A stretch of DNA of 64,000 nt from CAVXJN01 sp963773585 (GTDB lineage Bacteria > Pseudomonadota > Gammaproteobacteria > JASBUN01). The translations under genes and the position numbers were made by a program. The DNA is taken from assembly GCA_963773585.1 (NCBI GenBank), contig CAVZBR010000001.1, positions 620,001 to 684,000 on the forward strand, given 5' to 3'. Position 1 is the stretch's first letter. Every line of letters begins with the position of its first letter. Below the pieces are notes generated by a model, which was given only the letters and a program-made list of their open reading frames with translations, had not been told where the DNA came from and made no database searches. Shown here piece by piece: positions 36,077 to 45,391 of this stretch.

Positions 36077-37753
36077 TTATTGTTCGTTATTGTCGACTTT
36101 TGTGGTGTCCACTGCAGACAGGGAATCGCCGCGGCGAGGGGCGTCGACATCGGACGTTTTTGCGAGCGGTTCTTCGTCGCGGTTGTCGGCTTTTCGATTT
36201 GCGTCCGCGCTTTGTGCCTGCTTGGCCTTGGCGCGCTGCAACGCCGCTTCGATGGCCGCCTTTTTGGGATCGTGACTGGCCGCTCCGGCTTCTGTGGACT
36301 TGAGCGCATCCTTTTTCTTGCGCATGCGCTGCTCTTTTTCACGTTTCTCCTGTTCGACGCGTTCCAGGCGCAGTTCATGTCGTACGCGCGCCAGATCAGC
36401 TTTGCGCTTATCCCGCTCCTGAGCCCAAATCTCGGTCTTGGCGAAACGGAAGTATTGCACCAACGGGATGTGACTGGGGCAGACATACGCGCAGCAGCCA
36501 CATTCGATGCAATCAAACAGGTGATAATCCTGGGTTCTGTCGAATTCCCGCGCGCGGCTGTACCAATAAAGTTGTTGGGGCAGCAACTGCGCCGGACAGG
36601 CGTCGGCGCATGCCGAGCAGCGAATACACGGCAGCGCCGGTTGTGGTTCGGGCGCTTCGGCATGGCCTGCCACGAGAATGCAATTGCTGGTCTTGATGAC
36701 CGGCACGGTGTCGGTGTCGAGGGCGAATCCCATCATTGGTCCGCCCATGATGAGGCGCTTGCGATCTTCGGTGTAACCGCCGCAATGCTCGATCACGTCG
36801 CGGAACGGCGTGCCGATCAGCACCTCCAGATTCTGCGGTTCCTTCACTCCTGCACCGGTCACGGTGACGATCCGAGAAATCAACGGTTCCGCGCACTCCA
36901 GGGCGCGGTGCACCGACGCTGCGGTTGCGACATTGTGGCAGACGATTCCCACATCCAAAGGCAGCCCCTGGCTGGGGACTTCACGCCCGGTGAGAACCTG
37001 GATGAGCTGTTTTTCGCCGCCGGCCGGATATCGCGTGCGCACTTGAATCACACGGATGCTGGGATCGATCTTTGCAACCGCATCGCGCAGCGCTGTGAAC
37101 GCCTCGGGTTTGTTGTCCTCGATGCCGATCACGCAGTTCGCCGCCTGCAGCGCGTGGCGCATGATCTGCAGGCCGCGGACGATTTCATCGGGCCGCTCGC
37201 GCATCAGCATATCGTCGCAGCTGATGTAAGGTTCGCACTCGGCGCCGTTCAAAATCAATAACTCGACTTTGTGGTGGATACCCGGGTTGAGCTTGATGAA
37301 CGAGGGAAAACCCGCTCCACCCAGTCCTACCACACCGGCCTCTCGGATCCGGTTGCGCAATGCGCTCGGGTTCAAAGTCGTGTAGTCGGATCCCGGTTGC
37401 GGGCGCGCCAGCCAACGGTCCTGTCCGTCGGTTTCCAATACGATGCAGCGGGCGGCCAGCCCGGATGGATGGGGAACCGGGTGATCGGCGATTTCGAGGA
37501 TGGTTCCGGAGGTCGGTGCGTGGACTGCGGCGCTCACGTAGCCGTCGGCATACGCCAGCACCTGTCCCTTCAGGACCTGCTCGCCGGGCTCGACGCAGGG
37601 ATCTGCGGGAGTGCCGATATGCTGCTGTAACGGCAGTATCAGGCGCGGTGCAATCGGCGCGCGACCGATGGGGCGCGCGACTGACTCGCCCTTATGGCTG
37701 TCCAGACGCAGGCCGCCGGGAAACGAATACAATTGTGTCGGATCAATCTTCAT
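36077..37753 (-). CDS. rsxC: Electron transport complex subunit RsxC/RnfC
   Basis: The 558-residue protein is the NADH- and FMN-binding subunit. Its N-terminal half carries the NADH/FMN fold with GLGGAGFPSFIKL and NGAECEPYISCDD. Two 4Fe-4S clusters follow, in CIRCSACADACPAQLLP and CIECGCCAYVCPSHIPL. The last 110 residues are a charged Lys/Arg/Glu/Ala-rich extension, typical of gammaproteobacterial RnfC and variable in length. It sits in the conserved ABCDGE order. Confidence 0.95.
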   Translation of the reverse strand: MKIDPTQLYSFPGGLRLDSHKGESVARPIGRAPIAPRLILPLQQHIGTPADPCVEPGEQVLKGQVLAYADGYVSAAVHAPTSGTILEIADHPVPHPSGLAARCIVLETDGQDRWLARPQPGSDYTTLNPSALRNRIREAGVVGLGGAGFPSFIKLNPGIHHKVELLILNGAECEPYISCDDMLMRERPDEIVRGLQIMRHALQAANCVIGIEDNKPEAFTALRDAVAKIDPSIRVIQVRTRYPAGGEKQLIQVLTGREVPSQGLPLDVGIVCHNVATAASVHRALECAEPLISRIVTVTGAGVKEPQNLEVLIGTPFRDVIEHCGGYTEDRKRLIMGGPMMGFALDTDTVPVIKTSNCILVAGHAEAPEPQPALPCIRCSACADACPAQLLPQQLYWYSRAREFDRTQDYHLFDCIECGCCAYVCPSHIPLVQYFRFAKTEIWAQERDKRKADLARVRHELRLERVEQEKREKEQRMRKKKDALKSTEAGAASHDPKKAAIEAALQRAKAKQAQSADANRKADNRDEEPLAKTSDVDAPRRGDSLSAVDTTKVDNNEQ

Positions 37754-37798
37754 TGCGGGCGCGCGGTTGGTGCTGATTGTAGCGGTGGCGAGTCCGGA

Positions 37799-38383
37799 TC
37801 ATGCACCGGAACTCGCGCTTTCGGTGTGGCGTGTTGACCCGGCGGCGGACTCTTCAGGATACGGCCACTTCCATTCGCCGATATCCTCTTTTACCGGCAC
37901 CATATAGATACATTCCACGGGACATGGGGCCACGCACAATTTGCAGCCGGTGCATTCATCTTCGATCACCGTGTGCATGTGCTTCGCGGCGCCCAGGATC
38001 GCGTCCACCGGGCAAGCTTGAATGCACAACGTACAGCCGATGCAAATGTGCTCATCGATTACGGCGACCAGCTTCTGTTCCTGTGACTCGCCGTGTTCCG
38101 GGTCCAGGGGCTTGGGATCGCGACCCAGCAGGTCGGCCAGCGCGAGGATGGTGTTATCGCCGCCGGGCGGACAGCAGTTGATGTCCGCCGCGCCGCCGGC
38201 GATTGCCTCGGCATATGGACGGCATCCAGCGTAACCGCACTGACCGCACTGGGTCTGGGGCAGCAACGCGTCGATTCTATCGACGACGGGGTCGCTTTCG
38301 ACGCGGAAACGCACGGCCGCATATCCGAGCAGAATCCCGAATAGTGCGGCGAGGCCCGCGATTGCAAGTATTGCCGTCAACAT
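37799..38383 (-). CDS. rsxB: Electron transport complex subunit RsxB/RnfB
   Basis: This 194-residue subunit begins with a membrane helix (AILAIAGLAALFGILLGYA). An Fe-S domain with CGQCGYAGCRPYA and a downstream Cys at NCCPPGG follows. Two ferredoxin-type clusters are at CIGCTLCIQACPVDA and CTGCKLCVAPCPVECI. It probably hands electrons to or from soluble ferredoxin. The C-terminal 20 residues are Ser/Glu rich and unlike the core. Confidence 0.95.
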   Translation of the reverse strand: MLTAILAIAGLAALFGILLGYAAVRFRVESDPVVDRIDALLPQTQCGQCGYAGCRPYAEAIAGGAADINCCPPGGDNTILALADLLGRDPKPLDPEHGESQEQKLVAVIDEHICIGCTLCIQACPVDAILGAAKHMHTVIEDECTGCKLCVAPCPVECIYMVPVKEDIGEWKWPYPEESAAGSTRHTESASSGA

Positions 38384-38438
38384 GGTTCGTGTCGCTTAGG
38401 ACGCCTCCGTGCAACAAGTGCAGCTCAGCGCGTCGATG

Positions 38439-39020
38439 TCAGCCTTTCACAAGGCCCGAGAAGCCCATGAACGCCAGCGACATCAGGCCGGCGGTAATGA
38501 GAGCGATGGCGTTGCCTCTGAACACTTGCGGGACATCGGCAACCGCGATCCGTTCGCGCATGGCGGCGAACAGGATCAGTACTACCGAGAAGCCTACCGC
38601 AGCACCGAAACCGTAAATCGCCGATTCCAGGAACCCGTGCTTCTGCTGCGTGTTGAGCAGCGCTACGCCAAGCACGGCGCAATTGGTGGTGATCAGCGGC
38701 AGAAATATGCCCAGCAGCTGGTACAGCAACGGACTGGTCTTGTGCACCACCATTTCGGTGAACTGCACCACCGCAGCGATGACCAGAATAAAGCTGATCG
38801 TGCGCAGGTACTCGAGGCCCAAGGGCACCAAGAGATATTGATCCACCAGATAGCTGCTGATCGACGACAATGTCAGGACGAAAGTCGTCGCCAGCGACAT
38901 TCCAATGGCGGTTTCCTGCTTGCGTGAGACGCCCATGAAGGGGCACAGGCCGAGGAACTTCACCAGCACGAAGTTGTTGACCAGGACCGTGCTGACCAGG
39001 ATCAGGGCGTATTCGCTCAT
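38439..39020 (-). CDS. rsxA: Electron transport complex subunit RsxA/RnfA
   Basis: This 193-residue inner-membrane subunit has six helices. It begins MSEYALILVSTVLVNNFVLV and contains the family block FLGLCPFMGVSRK with a conserved Cys, plus LLGIFLPLITTNCAVLGVAL. It pairs with RsxE around a membrane iron-sulfur centre. It is the first gene of the rsx operon; metG lies 112 bases upstream on the same strand. A separate promoter is possible but none is obvious. Confidence 0.95.
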   Translation of the reverse strand: MSEYALILVSTVLVNNFVLVKFLGLCPFMGVSRKQETAIGMSLATTFVLTLSSISSYLVDQYLLVPLGLEYLRTISFILVIAAVVQFTEMVVHKTSPLLYQLLGIFLPLITTNCAVLGVALLNTQQKHGFLESAIYGFGAAVGFSVVLILFAAMRERIAVADVPQVFRGNAIALITAGLMSLAFMGFSGLVKG

Positions 39021-39132
39021 ATCGGCACGCGTTTGCTCGGTTTCAATTCTCAGTTCGAATCATAACATTCCCGCGCCACGGCAAGCGTGAATCCGCCCTT
39101 TGGACGTGCCGCACGCAATCTTTTCGGCGTCG

Positions 39133-41217
39133 CTATTTAACCCGCATTCCGGGCTGGGCTCCGTGGTCGGGCTGCAGCACGAACACCTCGCCGTCAGCGG
39201 CACCGGCCGCCAGCACCATTCCCTCCGAGACCCCGAAACGCATTTTCCGAGGCGCCAGATTCGCAACCATCACCGTGAGGCGGCCTTCGAGTTGCGCAGG
39301 CTCATACGCGCTTTTGATGCCCGCGAATACCGTGCGGGTTTCACTGCCGATATCGAGCGTCAGCTTGAGCAGCTTGTCAGCGCCTTCGACATGTTCGGCG
39401 CTGACGATTCGGGCCACCCGCAGATCGATTTTTCCGAAATCGTCGATTCCGATGGTATCTGCGATCGGTGGAATTACGCGTTCGTTCTGTTGGCGCTCGC
39501 CGTGCCGGGCCTGGGACTGCGCCGCTTCGCCGCTTCGTTCGGTTTCGAGCCGGTTCTTCTCAATCATGGCTTCGATCTGCGCAGCTTCAACGCGTTTGGC
39601 CAGGTGTTTATAGGTCTCGATGCGGTGAGCGCCCAAGCGCTTGCTGCTGTCTTCCCAGACCAGAGGCGGAATGCGCAGGAATTGCTCCACCCGTTCAGCA
39701 AGGACCGGCATGATCGGCTTCAGATACAACGTCAGCAGGCGGAAGACGTTGAGATTGCTGCTGCACAATTGGTGGAGGCGGCGCTCGGCCCCGTCCTGTT
39801 TGGCCACTTCCCAGGGTCTTGTCCCGTTGATGTATTCGTTTGCCGCGTCGGCCAGCTCCATGATCGTGCGCACCGCTTCGCTGAAGCGGCGTTGTTCGTA
39901 GAGTTCCGCCAGCGGTTTCGCTTGTGCTTGCAGGCGTTGCACCAACGCTTCACCTTCCGGGTCCAGTTCGGCGCACAGCTGTCCGTCGAAGCGCTTACTG
40001 ATGAAACCCGCCGAACGTGAGGCGATGTTGATGTACTTACCCACCAGGTTGCTGTTGATCCGCGCCATGAAGTCTTCCAGATTCAGGTCCAGATCTTCGA
40101 CCCGCTCGTTGAGCTTGGCGGCGAAGTAGTAGCGCAGATACTCCGGATCTAGAAACTCCAGGTAGGTGCGCGCGGTGATGAAGGTGCCGCGGGATTTGGA
40201 CATCTTCTGGCTGTTGACGGTCAGGAAGCCATGGACGTTGATGCGGTCCGGGGTCCGGAAACCGGCGAAATGCAGCACCGCCGGCCAGAACAAGGCGTGA
40301 AAATACAAAATGTCCTTGCCGATGAAGTGGTACAACTCCGGTTGGGCACCGTCTTTCCACCAACTGTCGAAATCCAATCCGGAACGGTCGGCCAAATTCT
40401 TGAAGCTGGCCATGTAGCCGATCGGCGCATCGAGCCAGACGTACAGGTATTTGCCCGGCGCGTCCGGTATCTCGAAGCCGAAATAGGGCGCATCGCGGGA
40501 AATGTCCCAGTCCTTCAGGCCGGCCGCGAACCACTCATCCATCTTATTCAGCGCTTCGGGCTGCAGCGGGCTCGCCTGATCGCGGCCCCCACTTTGCATC
40601 CATTGGCGCAGGAAGTCGCCGCACTGGCTGAGCTTGAAGAAATAGTGTTCCGATTCCCGCCGTACCGGCGTGGCGCCGGACACGGCCGAAAACGGATTGA
40701 GCAAGTCGGTCGGGGTGTAGGTCGTGCCGCACACTTCGCAGCCGTCGCCGTACTGATCCGTGGCGTGGCATTTCGGACATTCGCCCTTGATGAACCGATC
40801 CGGCAGGAACATGTTCTTTTGCGGGTCATAGAATTGCTCGATCACCCGCGATTCGATCAGCCCGGCGTCGCGCAAGCGGATATAGACCTGTTGCGCCAAG
40901 TCGCGGTTCTCGGTGGAGTTGGTGGAGTAATAATTGTCAAAATCCACATGAAACGCCGCGAAATCTGCTGCGTGCTCGGCGTGCACGCGTTCGATGAGTT
41001 GTTCCGGGGTGATGCCTTCCAGTTCGGCGCGCAGCATGATGGGCGTGCCATGGGTGTCGTCGGCGCAGACGTAGTGGCATTCATGGCCGCGCATTTTCTG
41101 GAATCGGACCCAGATATCGGTCTGCACATATTCCACCATGTGGCCCAGGTGAATACTGCCGTTGGCGTACGGCAGGGCACTGGTGACGAGAATACGGCGG
41201 CGCGCGGAGGTGCTCAT
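39133..41217 (-). CDS. metG: Methionyl-tRNA synthetase
   Basis: The 694-residue enzyme charges tRNA-Met. The class I HIGH-type motif is in ALPYANGSIHLGHMVEYVQ, four zinc cysteines are in CPKCHATDQYGDGCEVC, and KMSKS is in NSQKMSKSRGTF. A C-terminal tRNA-binding/dimerisation domain starts near residue 590 (FGKIDLRVARIVSAEHVEGA). The length is that of the long, dimeric bacterial form. It is divergent from mrp, an order shared with E. coli and pseudomonads. Confidence 0.97.
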   Translation of the reverse strand: MSTSARRRILVTSALPYANGSIHLGHMVEYVQTDIWVRFQKMRGHECHYVCADDTHGTPIMLRAELEGITPEQLIERVHAEHAADFAAFHVDFDNYYSTNSTENRDLAQQVYIRLRDAGLIESRVIEQFYDPQKNMFLPDRFIKGECPKCHATDQYGDGCEVCGTTYTPTDLLNPFSAVSGATPVRRESEHYFFKLSQCGDFLRQWMQSGGRDQASPLQPEALNKMDEWFAAGLKDWDISRDAPYFGFEIPDAPGKYLYVWLDAPIGYMASFKNLADRSGLDFDSWWKDGAQPELYHFIGKDILYFHALFWPAVLHFAGFRTPDRINVHGFLTVNSQKMSKSRGTFITARTYLEFLDPEYLRYYFAAKLNERVEDLDLNLEDFMARINSNLVGKYINIASRSAGFISKRFDGQLCAELDPEGEALVQRLQAQAKPLAELYEQRRFSEAVRTIMELADAANEYINGTRPWEVAKQDGAERRLHQLCSSNLNVFRLLTLYLKPIMPVLAERVEQFLRIPPLVWEDSSKRLGAHRIETYKHLAKRVEAAQIEAMIEKNRLETERSGEAAQSQARHGERQQNERVIPPIADTIGIDDFGKIDLRVARIVSAEHVEGADKLLKLTLDIGSETRTVFAGIKSAYEPAQLEGRLTVMVANLAPRKMRFGVSEGMVLAAGAADGEVFVLQPDHGAQPGMRVK

Positions 41218-41362
41218 GGGCGAGAGGATTCCAGTTTGAATTCTTTGATCGACAACGGCTTGGCGCAGTGACGGGAGCTAAGGCAGCCAAATCGGTGAAA
41301 GGCTGAACATCTTAGTGTTTATCGCATGTTTATGAAATACTACGCGCCCCGGAAGTTTCGTG

Positions 41363-41368
41363 TATAAT
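41363..41368 (+). promoter_or_regulatory. Candidate -10 element for mrp
   Basis: A perfect TATAAT lies 71 bases before the mrp start, in the metG-mrp divergent region. No matching -35 box is evident at 16-18 bases upstream, so this is tentative. Confidence 0.45.
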
Positions 41369-41439
41369 ACCTGATCGATTTACTATGGTTTAGGCCGGCT
41401 TGTGTCGCAGCAACGCGGGCTCATGAGGAGGTTGTCTGT

Positions 41440-42531
41440 ATGACCAACGTTACCCAAGCGCAGGTGGAAGAGGCCCTCAAAGGCTATATCGATCCCCACC
41501 TCGACAAGGATCTAGTGTCCACCAAGTGCGTCAAGGACATCAAAGTCGACGGCGGCAAGGTGAGCGTGAAGGTGGTGCTGGGCTATCCGGCCAAGGGTTT
41601 CAAGGAAAAGCTTGGCGAAGCGCTCAAGCAAAAGATTACCGCCATCGACGGGGTCGATTCCGCAGACGTCGATGTGAGCTGGAAAATCGATTCCCACGTC
41701 GTGCAGAAGAACATCAAGACCATCGAAGGCGTGAAAAACATCATCGCCATCGCTTCGGGCAAGGGCGGTGTCGGCAAGTCCACCACCGCGGTCAATCTGG
41801 CATTGGCCCTGGCCGCCGAGGGCGCCCGCGTAGGCATCCTGGACGCCGACATCTACGGGCCGAGCCAGCCGCGTATGCTGGGCGTATCGGGCAAGCCGGA
41901 ATCCGCCGACGGCAAGAGTCTGGAACCCATGGTCAGCTACGATTTGCAGGCCATGTCGATCGGCTTCCTGATCGACGAAGACACGCCCATGATCTGGCGC
42001 GGCCCGATGGTCACCCAGGCGTTGGAGCAATTGCTCAAGGACACCAACTGGACCAACCTCGACTATCTGATCGTCGATATGCCGCCCGGCACCGGCGACA
42101 CGCAGTTGACCCTGGCGCAGAAAGTGCCGGTGTCCGGCGCCGTAATCGTCACCACGCCCCAGGACATCGCCCTGCTGGACGCCAAGAAGGGTCTGAAGAT
42201 GTTCGAGAAGGTGGAGGTGCCGGTATTGGGCATCGTCGAGAACATGTCGATCCACATTTGCAGCAGCTGCGGCCACGAAGAGCACATCTTCGGTGAAGGC
42301 GGCGGCCAGCGCATGTCGGAGGAATACGACGTCGACTTTCTCGGCGCACTGCCGCTGGATATCCACATCCGGGAAGAGACCGACAACGGCAAGCCCAGCG
42401 TGGTCGCCGATCCCGATAGCCGGATCACGGAAATCTATCGCGAGATCGCCCGCCGCACGGCGGCCAAGCTGTCGCTGCAGAGCAAGAACCACGCTGCCAA
42501 ATTTCCGCAGATCGTCATTCAGAACAACTGA
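41440..42531 (+). CDS. apbC: Iron-sulfur cluster carrier protein Mrp/ApbC
   Basis: This 363-residue P-loop NTPase binds and transfers iron-sulfur clusters. An N-terminal MIP18/DUF59 domain (1-90) is followed by the deviant Walker A GKGGVGKSTTAVNLA. Next comes MPPGTGDTQLTL, and the cluster-binding pair is in CSSCG. The start has GAGGAGG upstream. dcd follows after 146 bases, an order common in gammaproteobacteria. Confidence 0.95.
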   Translation: MTNVTQAQVEEALKGYIDPHLDKDLVSTKCVKDIKVDGGKVSVKVVLGYPAKGFKEKLGEALKQKITAIDGVDSADVDVSWKIDSHVVQKNIKTIEGVKNIIAIASGKGGVGKSTTAVNLALALAAEGARVGILDADIYGPSQPRMLGVSGKPESADGKSLEPMVSYDLQAMSIGFLIDEDTPMIWRGPMVTQALEQLLKDTNWTNLDYLIVDMPPGTGDTQLTLAQKVPVSGAVIVTTPQDIALLDAKKGLKMFEKVEVPVLGIVENMSIHICSSCGHEEHIFGEGGGQRMSEEYDVDFLGALPLDIHIREETDNGKPSVVADPDSRITEIYREIARRTAAKLSLQSKNHAAKFPQIVIQNN

Positions 42532-42677
42532 TCTGCAGAGCCAACCCAGCATCGCGAACGGGCGGGATGTTCTCCGCCCGTTCGTGCATAATAACCACCG
42601 ATTTTCGATGGTCTGACCTGCCGGGTCGCCCGCATTGGCACTACGGTTCACTGACGAGTCACAAATGAGGTTGGGGC

Positions 42678-43265
42678 ATGCGCTTGTGTGATCGCGATAT
42701 CGAGCGGCTCATGGACGAGGGAAGGATTCGCATCGAGCCCCGACCGGGCAGCGACCGTATCAGCGGCGTCAGCGTCGATCTTCGACTCGGCAACCGGTTC
42801 CGGGTGTTCAACGATCACGCCGCGCCCTACATCGATCTCAGCGGCCCGCGCGCCGAAGTGGATCTGGCCATCGACCGGATCATGGGTCAGGAACTGCAAC
42901 TGGCCGAGGGCGACGCTTTTTTCTTGCATCCCGGCGAACTGGCACTGTCGGTGACGCTGGAGTCCATCGGCCTGCCCGACGATGTGGTCGGCTGGCTCGA
43001 CGGGCGTTCGAGTCTGGCGCGCCTGGGGTTGATGGTGCACGTCACCGCCCACCGTATCGATCCAGGCTGGGAAGGTCAGATCGTGCTGGAATGCTACAAC
43101 AGCGGCAAACTGCCTCTGGCGCTGCGCCCGGGCATGACCATCGGTGCCATTAATTTCGAAACCATGTCCGGGCCGGCGGCACGTCCATACAACAAGCGCG
43201 CTGATGCCAAATACCGTGATCAGCACGGCGCCGTGGCAAGTCGCATCGGCAAAGATCCCCGCTAG
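42678..43265 (+). CDS. dcd: dCTP deaminase
   Basis: This enzyme converts dCTP to dUTP, supplying dTTP synthesis. The 195-residue protein has the trimeric dUTPase-like fold motifs GVSVDLRLGNRFRVF, the active-site DGRSSLARLGLMVH and AHRIDPGWEGQIVLE, with the catalytic Glu in the last block. The C-terminal KYRDQHGA nucleotide-closing segment is present. It is slightly longer than the E. coli enzyme (193). Confidence 0.96.
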   Translation: MRLCDRDIERLMDEGRIRIEPRPGSDRISGVSVDLRLGNRFRVFNDHAAPYIDLSGPRAEVDLAIDRIMGQELQLAEGDAFFLHPGELALSVTLESIGLPDDVVGWLDGRSSLARLGLMVHVTAHRIDPGWEGQIVLECYNSGKLPLALRPGMTIGAINFETMSGPAARPYNKRADAKYRDQHGAVASRIGKDPR

Positions 43266-43416
43266 CAACGTTCGCCGCGGCTTTGATGTACCGCGGAACC
43301 CCGCTCCCTGTCCTCGGTCAAACCTGGTGTAACCGCCCGGAACGGCTTTGCGCGCCGGCGCCGCGCGTGGCTGAGACCCACTTCGCTCCCGGGCGCAGCG
43401 CAAAGGAGGAATCGCG

Positions 43417-43869
43417 ATGCGGGATTATGGCAAAGGTTTACTTGCAGGACTGATCGCCACCATCGCTTTGTCGTTGTTGATGGTGTTCAAAAGCGCCCTC
43501 GGCTTGGCGCCCCATCTCAATGTCATCCAGATGCTGAGCGGCATGCTCGGCGCCCCGAATAACCAGGCCGTCGGTTGGAGCGCACATTTCTTCATCGGCA
43601 CCGTGGCGTGGGGCGCGCTATTCGCATGGTTCGCACCAACTCTACCAGGCGCGTATTGGTGGCGCGGCGCGATGTTTGCTACCGGGGCATGGCTGCTGAT
43701 GATGGTTGTGCTGATGCCGATGGCAGGCGCGGGTTTGTTCGCACTGCGAATCGGTGCAACGGCACCGGTGGTCACTTTGCTTCTGCACTGGGTGTTCGGA
43801 ATCGTTCTCGGGCTCACCTATGGCGCAACCGCACATGGCGCCCAAGGGCGCTACGCCGCGCAAAGGTAA
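43417..43869 (+). CDS. DUF6789-like four-helix membrane protein
   Basis: The 150-residue protein starts MRDYGKGLLAGLIATIALSL and has four predicted helices with small-residue packing. The central NNQAVGWSAHFFIGTVAWGALFAW region resembles DUF6789-type membrane proteins. The function is unknown. AAAGGAGG lies eight bases before the ATG. It converges on gltA, with 31 bases between stop codons. Confidence 0.65.
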   Translation: MRDYGKGLLAGLIATIALSLLMVFKSALGLAPHLNVIQMLSGMLGAPNNQAVGWSAHFFIGTVAWGALFAWFAPTLPGAYWWRGAMFATGAWLLMMVVLMPMAGAGLFALRIGATAPVVTLLLHWVFGIVLGLTYGATAHGAQGRYAAQR

Positions 43870-43900
43870 GTGTCGATAGCCGCACGTCTCGGCGCGATTT

Positions 43901-45238
43901 TCAGCGTCGATCGAGCGGAACGTAGTCGCGCGGCGGAGAACCCACGTACAACTGACGTGGTCGTCCAATGCGGTAATCCGGGTCGTCCATCATTTCCTGC
44001 CATTGGGTGATCCAGCCGACCGTGCGTGCCATGGCAAACACCACCGTGAACATGTTCAACGGGATTCCCAGTGCTTTGAGTATCAATCCGGAATAGAAGT
44101 CGACATTCGGGTACAGCTTGCGATCGCGAAAATAGTCGTCCTCCAGTGCGATGCGCTCCAGTTCGAGCGCGATCTCGAATAACGGTTGGTCGCGTTGCTC
44201 GGCTTCCAGTTCTCCCAACAGTTCGTGGCAGGCGCCGCGAATGATTTTGGCGCGAGGATCGTAGTTTTTGTAAATGCGATGACCGAATCCCATGAGGCGG
44301 AACGGGTCGTTCTTGTCCTTCGCGCGGGCGATGAGCCCGGGAACATGTTCGACCGATTCGATGGATTGCAGCATGTGGATGACCGCCTCGTTGGCGCCGC
44401 CATGGGCCGGCCCCCACAGCGAACTGATGCCGCCGGCAATGGACGCAAACGGATTGGCGCCGGAACTGGATGCCAGACGCACGGTTGAGGCGCTGGCGTT
44501 TTGTTCGTGATCGGCGTGCAGGATGAGGATCAATTCGAGGGCGCGGGCGGCGACCGGGCTTACGTCGTAGGTTTCGGTGGGCACGGCGAACATCATGCGC
44601 AGAAAATTTTCCGCGTAGCCCAAGGCGTTGTCCGGATACATGAACGGCTGGCCGATCGAATACTTGTAACATTGAGCTGCGATGGTGGGCATTTTCGCCA
44701 CCAGCCGGTGCGCAGACATTTCGCGATGCACAGGATCGGTGACGTCAAGTGAGTCGTGGTAAAACGCCGACAAGGCAGCAATCACGCTGGCGAGCATCGC
44801 CATTGGATGGGCGTCGTGATGAAAGCCGTTGTAGAAGTGGCGCAAGCCTTCATGCACCATGCTGTGGCGCTTGATGATTTCCTTGTAATGATCGAGTTCC
44901 TGGGCGCTGGGTAATTCGCCGTATTGCAGCAAATAACACACTTCCAGGTAGCTGCTGTGCATTGCCAACTGTTCGATGGGGTAGCCGCGATACAGCAGGA
45001 TTCCTTGGTCACCATCGATAAAGGTGATCGCACTTTGACAGCTACCGGTGGACATGTAACCGGGGTCGTAAGTCAACAGCCCCAGCTCCCGAGTCAGGCG
45101 CGAGATGTCGACCGCGTCGGGGCCGTGCGAACCGCTGAGCAGAGGCAACTCGATTTTGCGACCGGTGCCGTTATGGATGAGCGTAACGGTGTCCTGGCGC
45201 TTCTGACTGCGGATATCGACTACGGCGTGCTGCATCAT
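43901..45238 (-). CDS. gltA: Citrate synthase, type II
   Basis: This TCA-cycle enzyme condenses oxaloacetate and acetyl-CoA. The 445-residue form with the N-terminal beta domain (TVTLIHNGTGRKIELPLLSG) is the hexameric, usually NADH-inhibited type of gammaproteobacteria. Catalytic residues are in WGPAHGGANEAV (His), LMGFGHRIYKNYDPRA (His) and NVDFYSGLIL (Asp). Two adjacent ATGs make the start ambiguous by one residue. aceA lies 153 bases upstream on the same strand. Confidence 0.96.
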   Translation of the reverse strand: MMQHAVVDIRSQKRQDTVTLIHNGTGRKIELPLLSGSHGPDAVDISRLTRELGLLTYDPGYMSTGSCQSAITFIDGDQGILLYRGYPIEQLAMHSSYLEVCYLLQYGELPSAQELDHYKEIIKRHSMVHEGLRHFYNGFHHDAHPMAMLASVIAALSAFYHDSLDVTDPVHREMSAHRLVAKMPTIAAQCYKYSIGQPFMYPDNALGYAENFLRMMFAVPTETYDVSPVAARALELILILHADHEQNASASTVRLASSSGANPFASIAGGISSLWGPAHGGANEAVIHMLQSIESVEHVPGLIARAKDKNDPFRLMGFGHRIYKNYDPRAKIIRGACHELLGELEAEQRDQPLFEIALELERIALEDDYFRDRKLYPNVDFYSGLILKALGIPLNMFTVVFAMARTVGWITQWQEMMDDPDYRIGRPRQLYVGSPPRDYVPLDRR

Positions 45239-45391
45239 GGCTTGTCTCCCTGGGAAGTTTCTTCACGGCCTGCATGAATACCCCGAATATAGCACCCGAA
45301 GACCAACCCAGGACCCGACGCGGATATGCGCGCCGCCCGACCCACGCCCCCGCCCGACGCGCGGGCTGCACCCGCGCGCGGACTTTGCAAA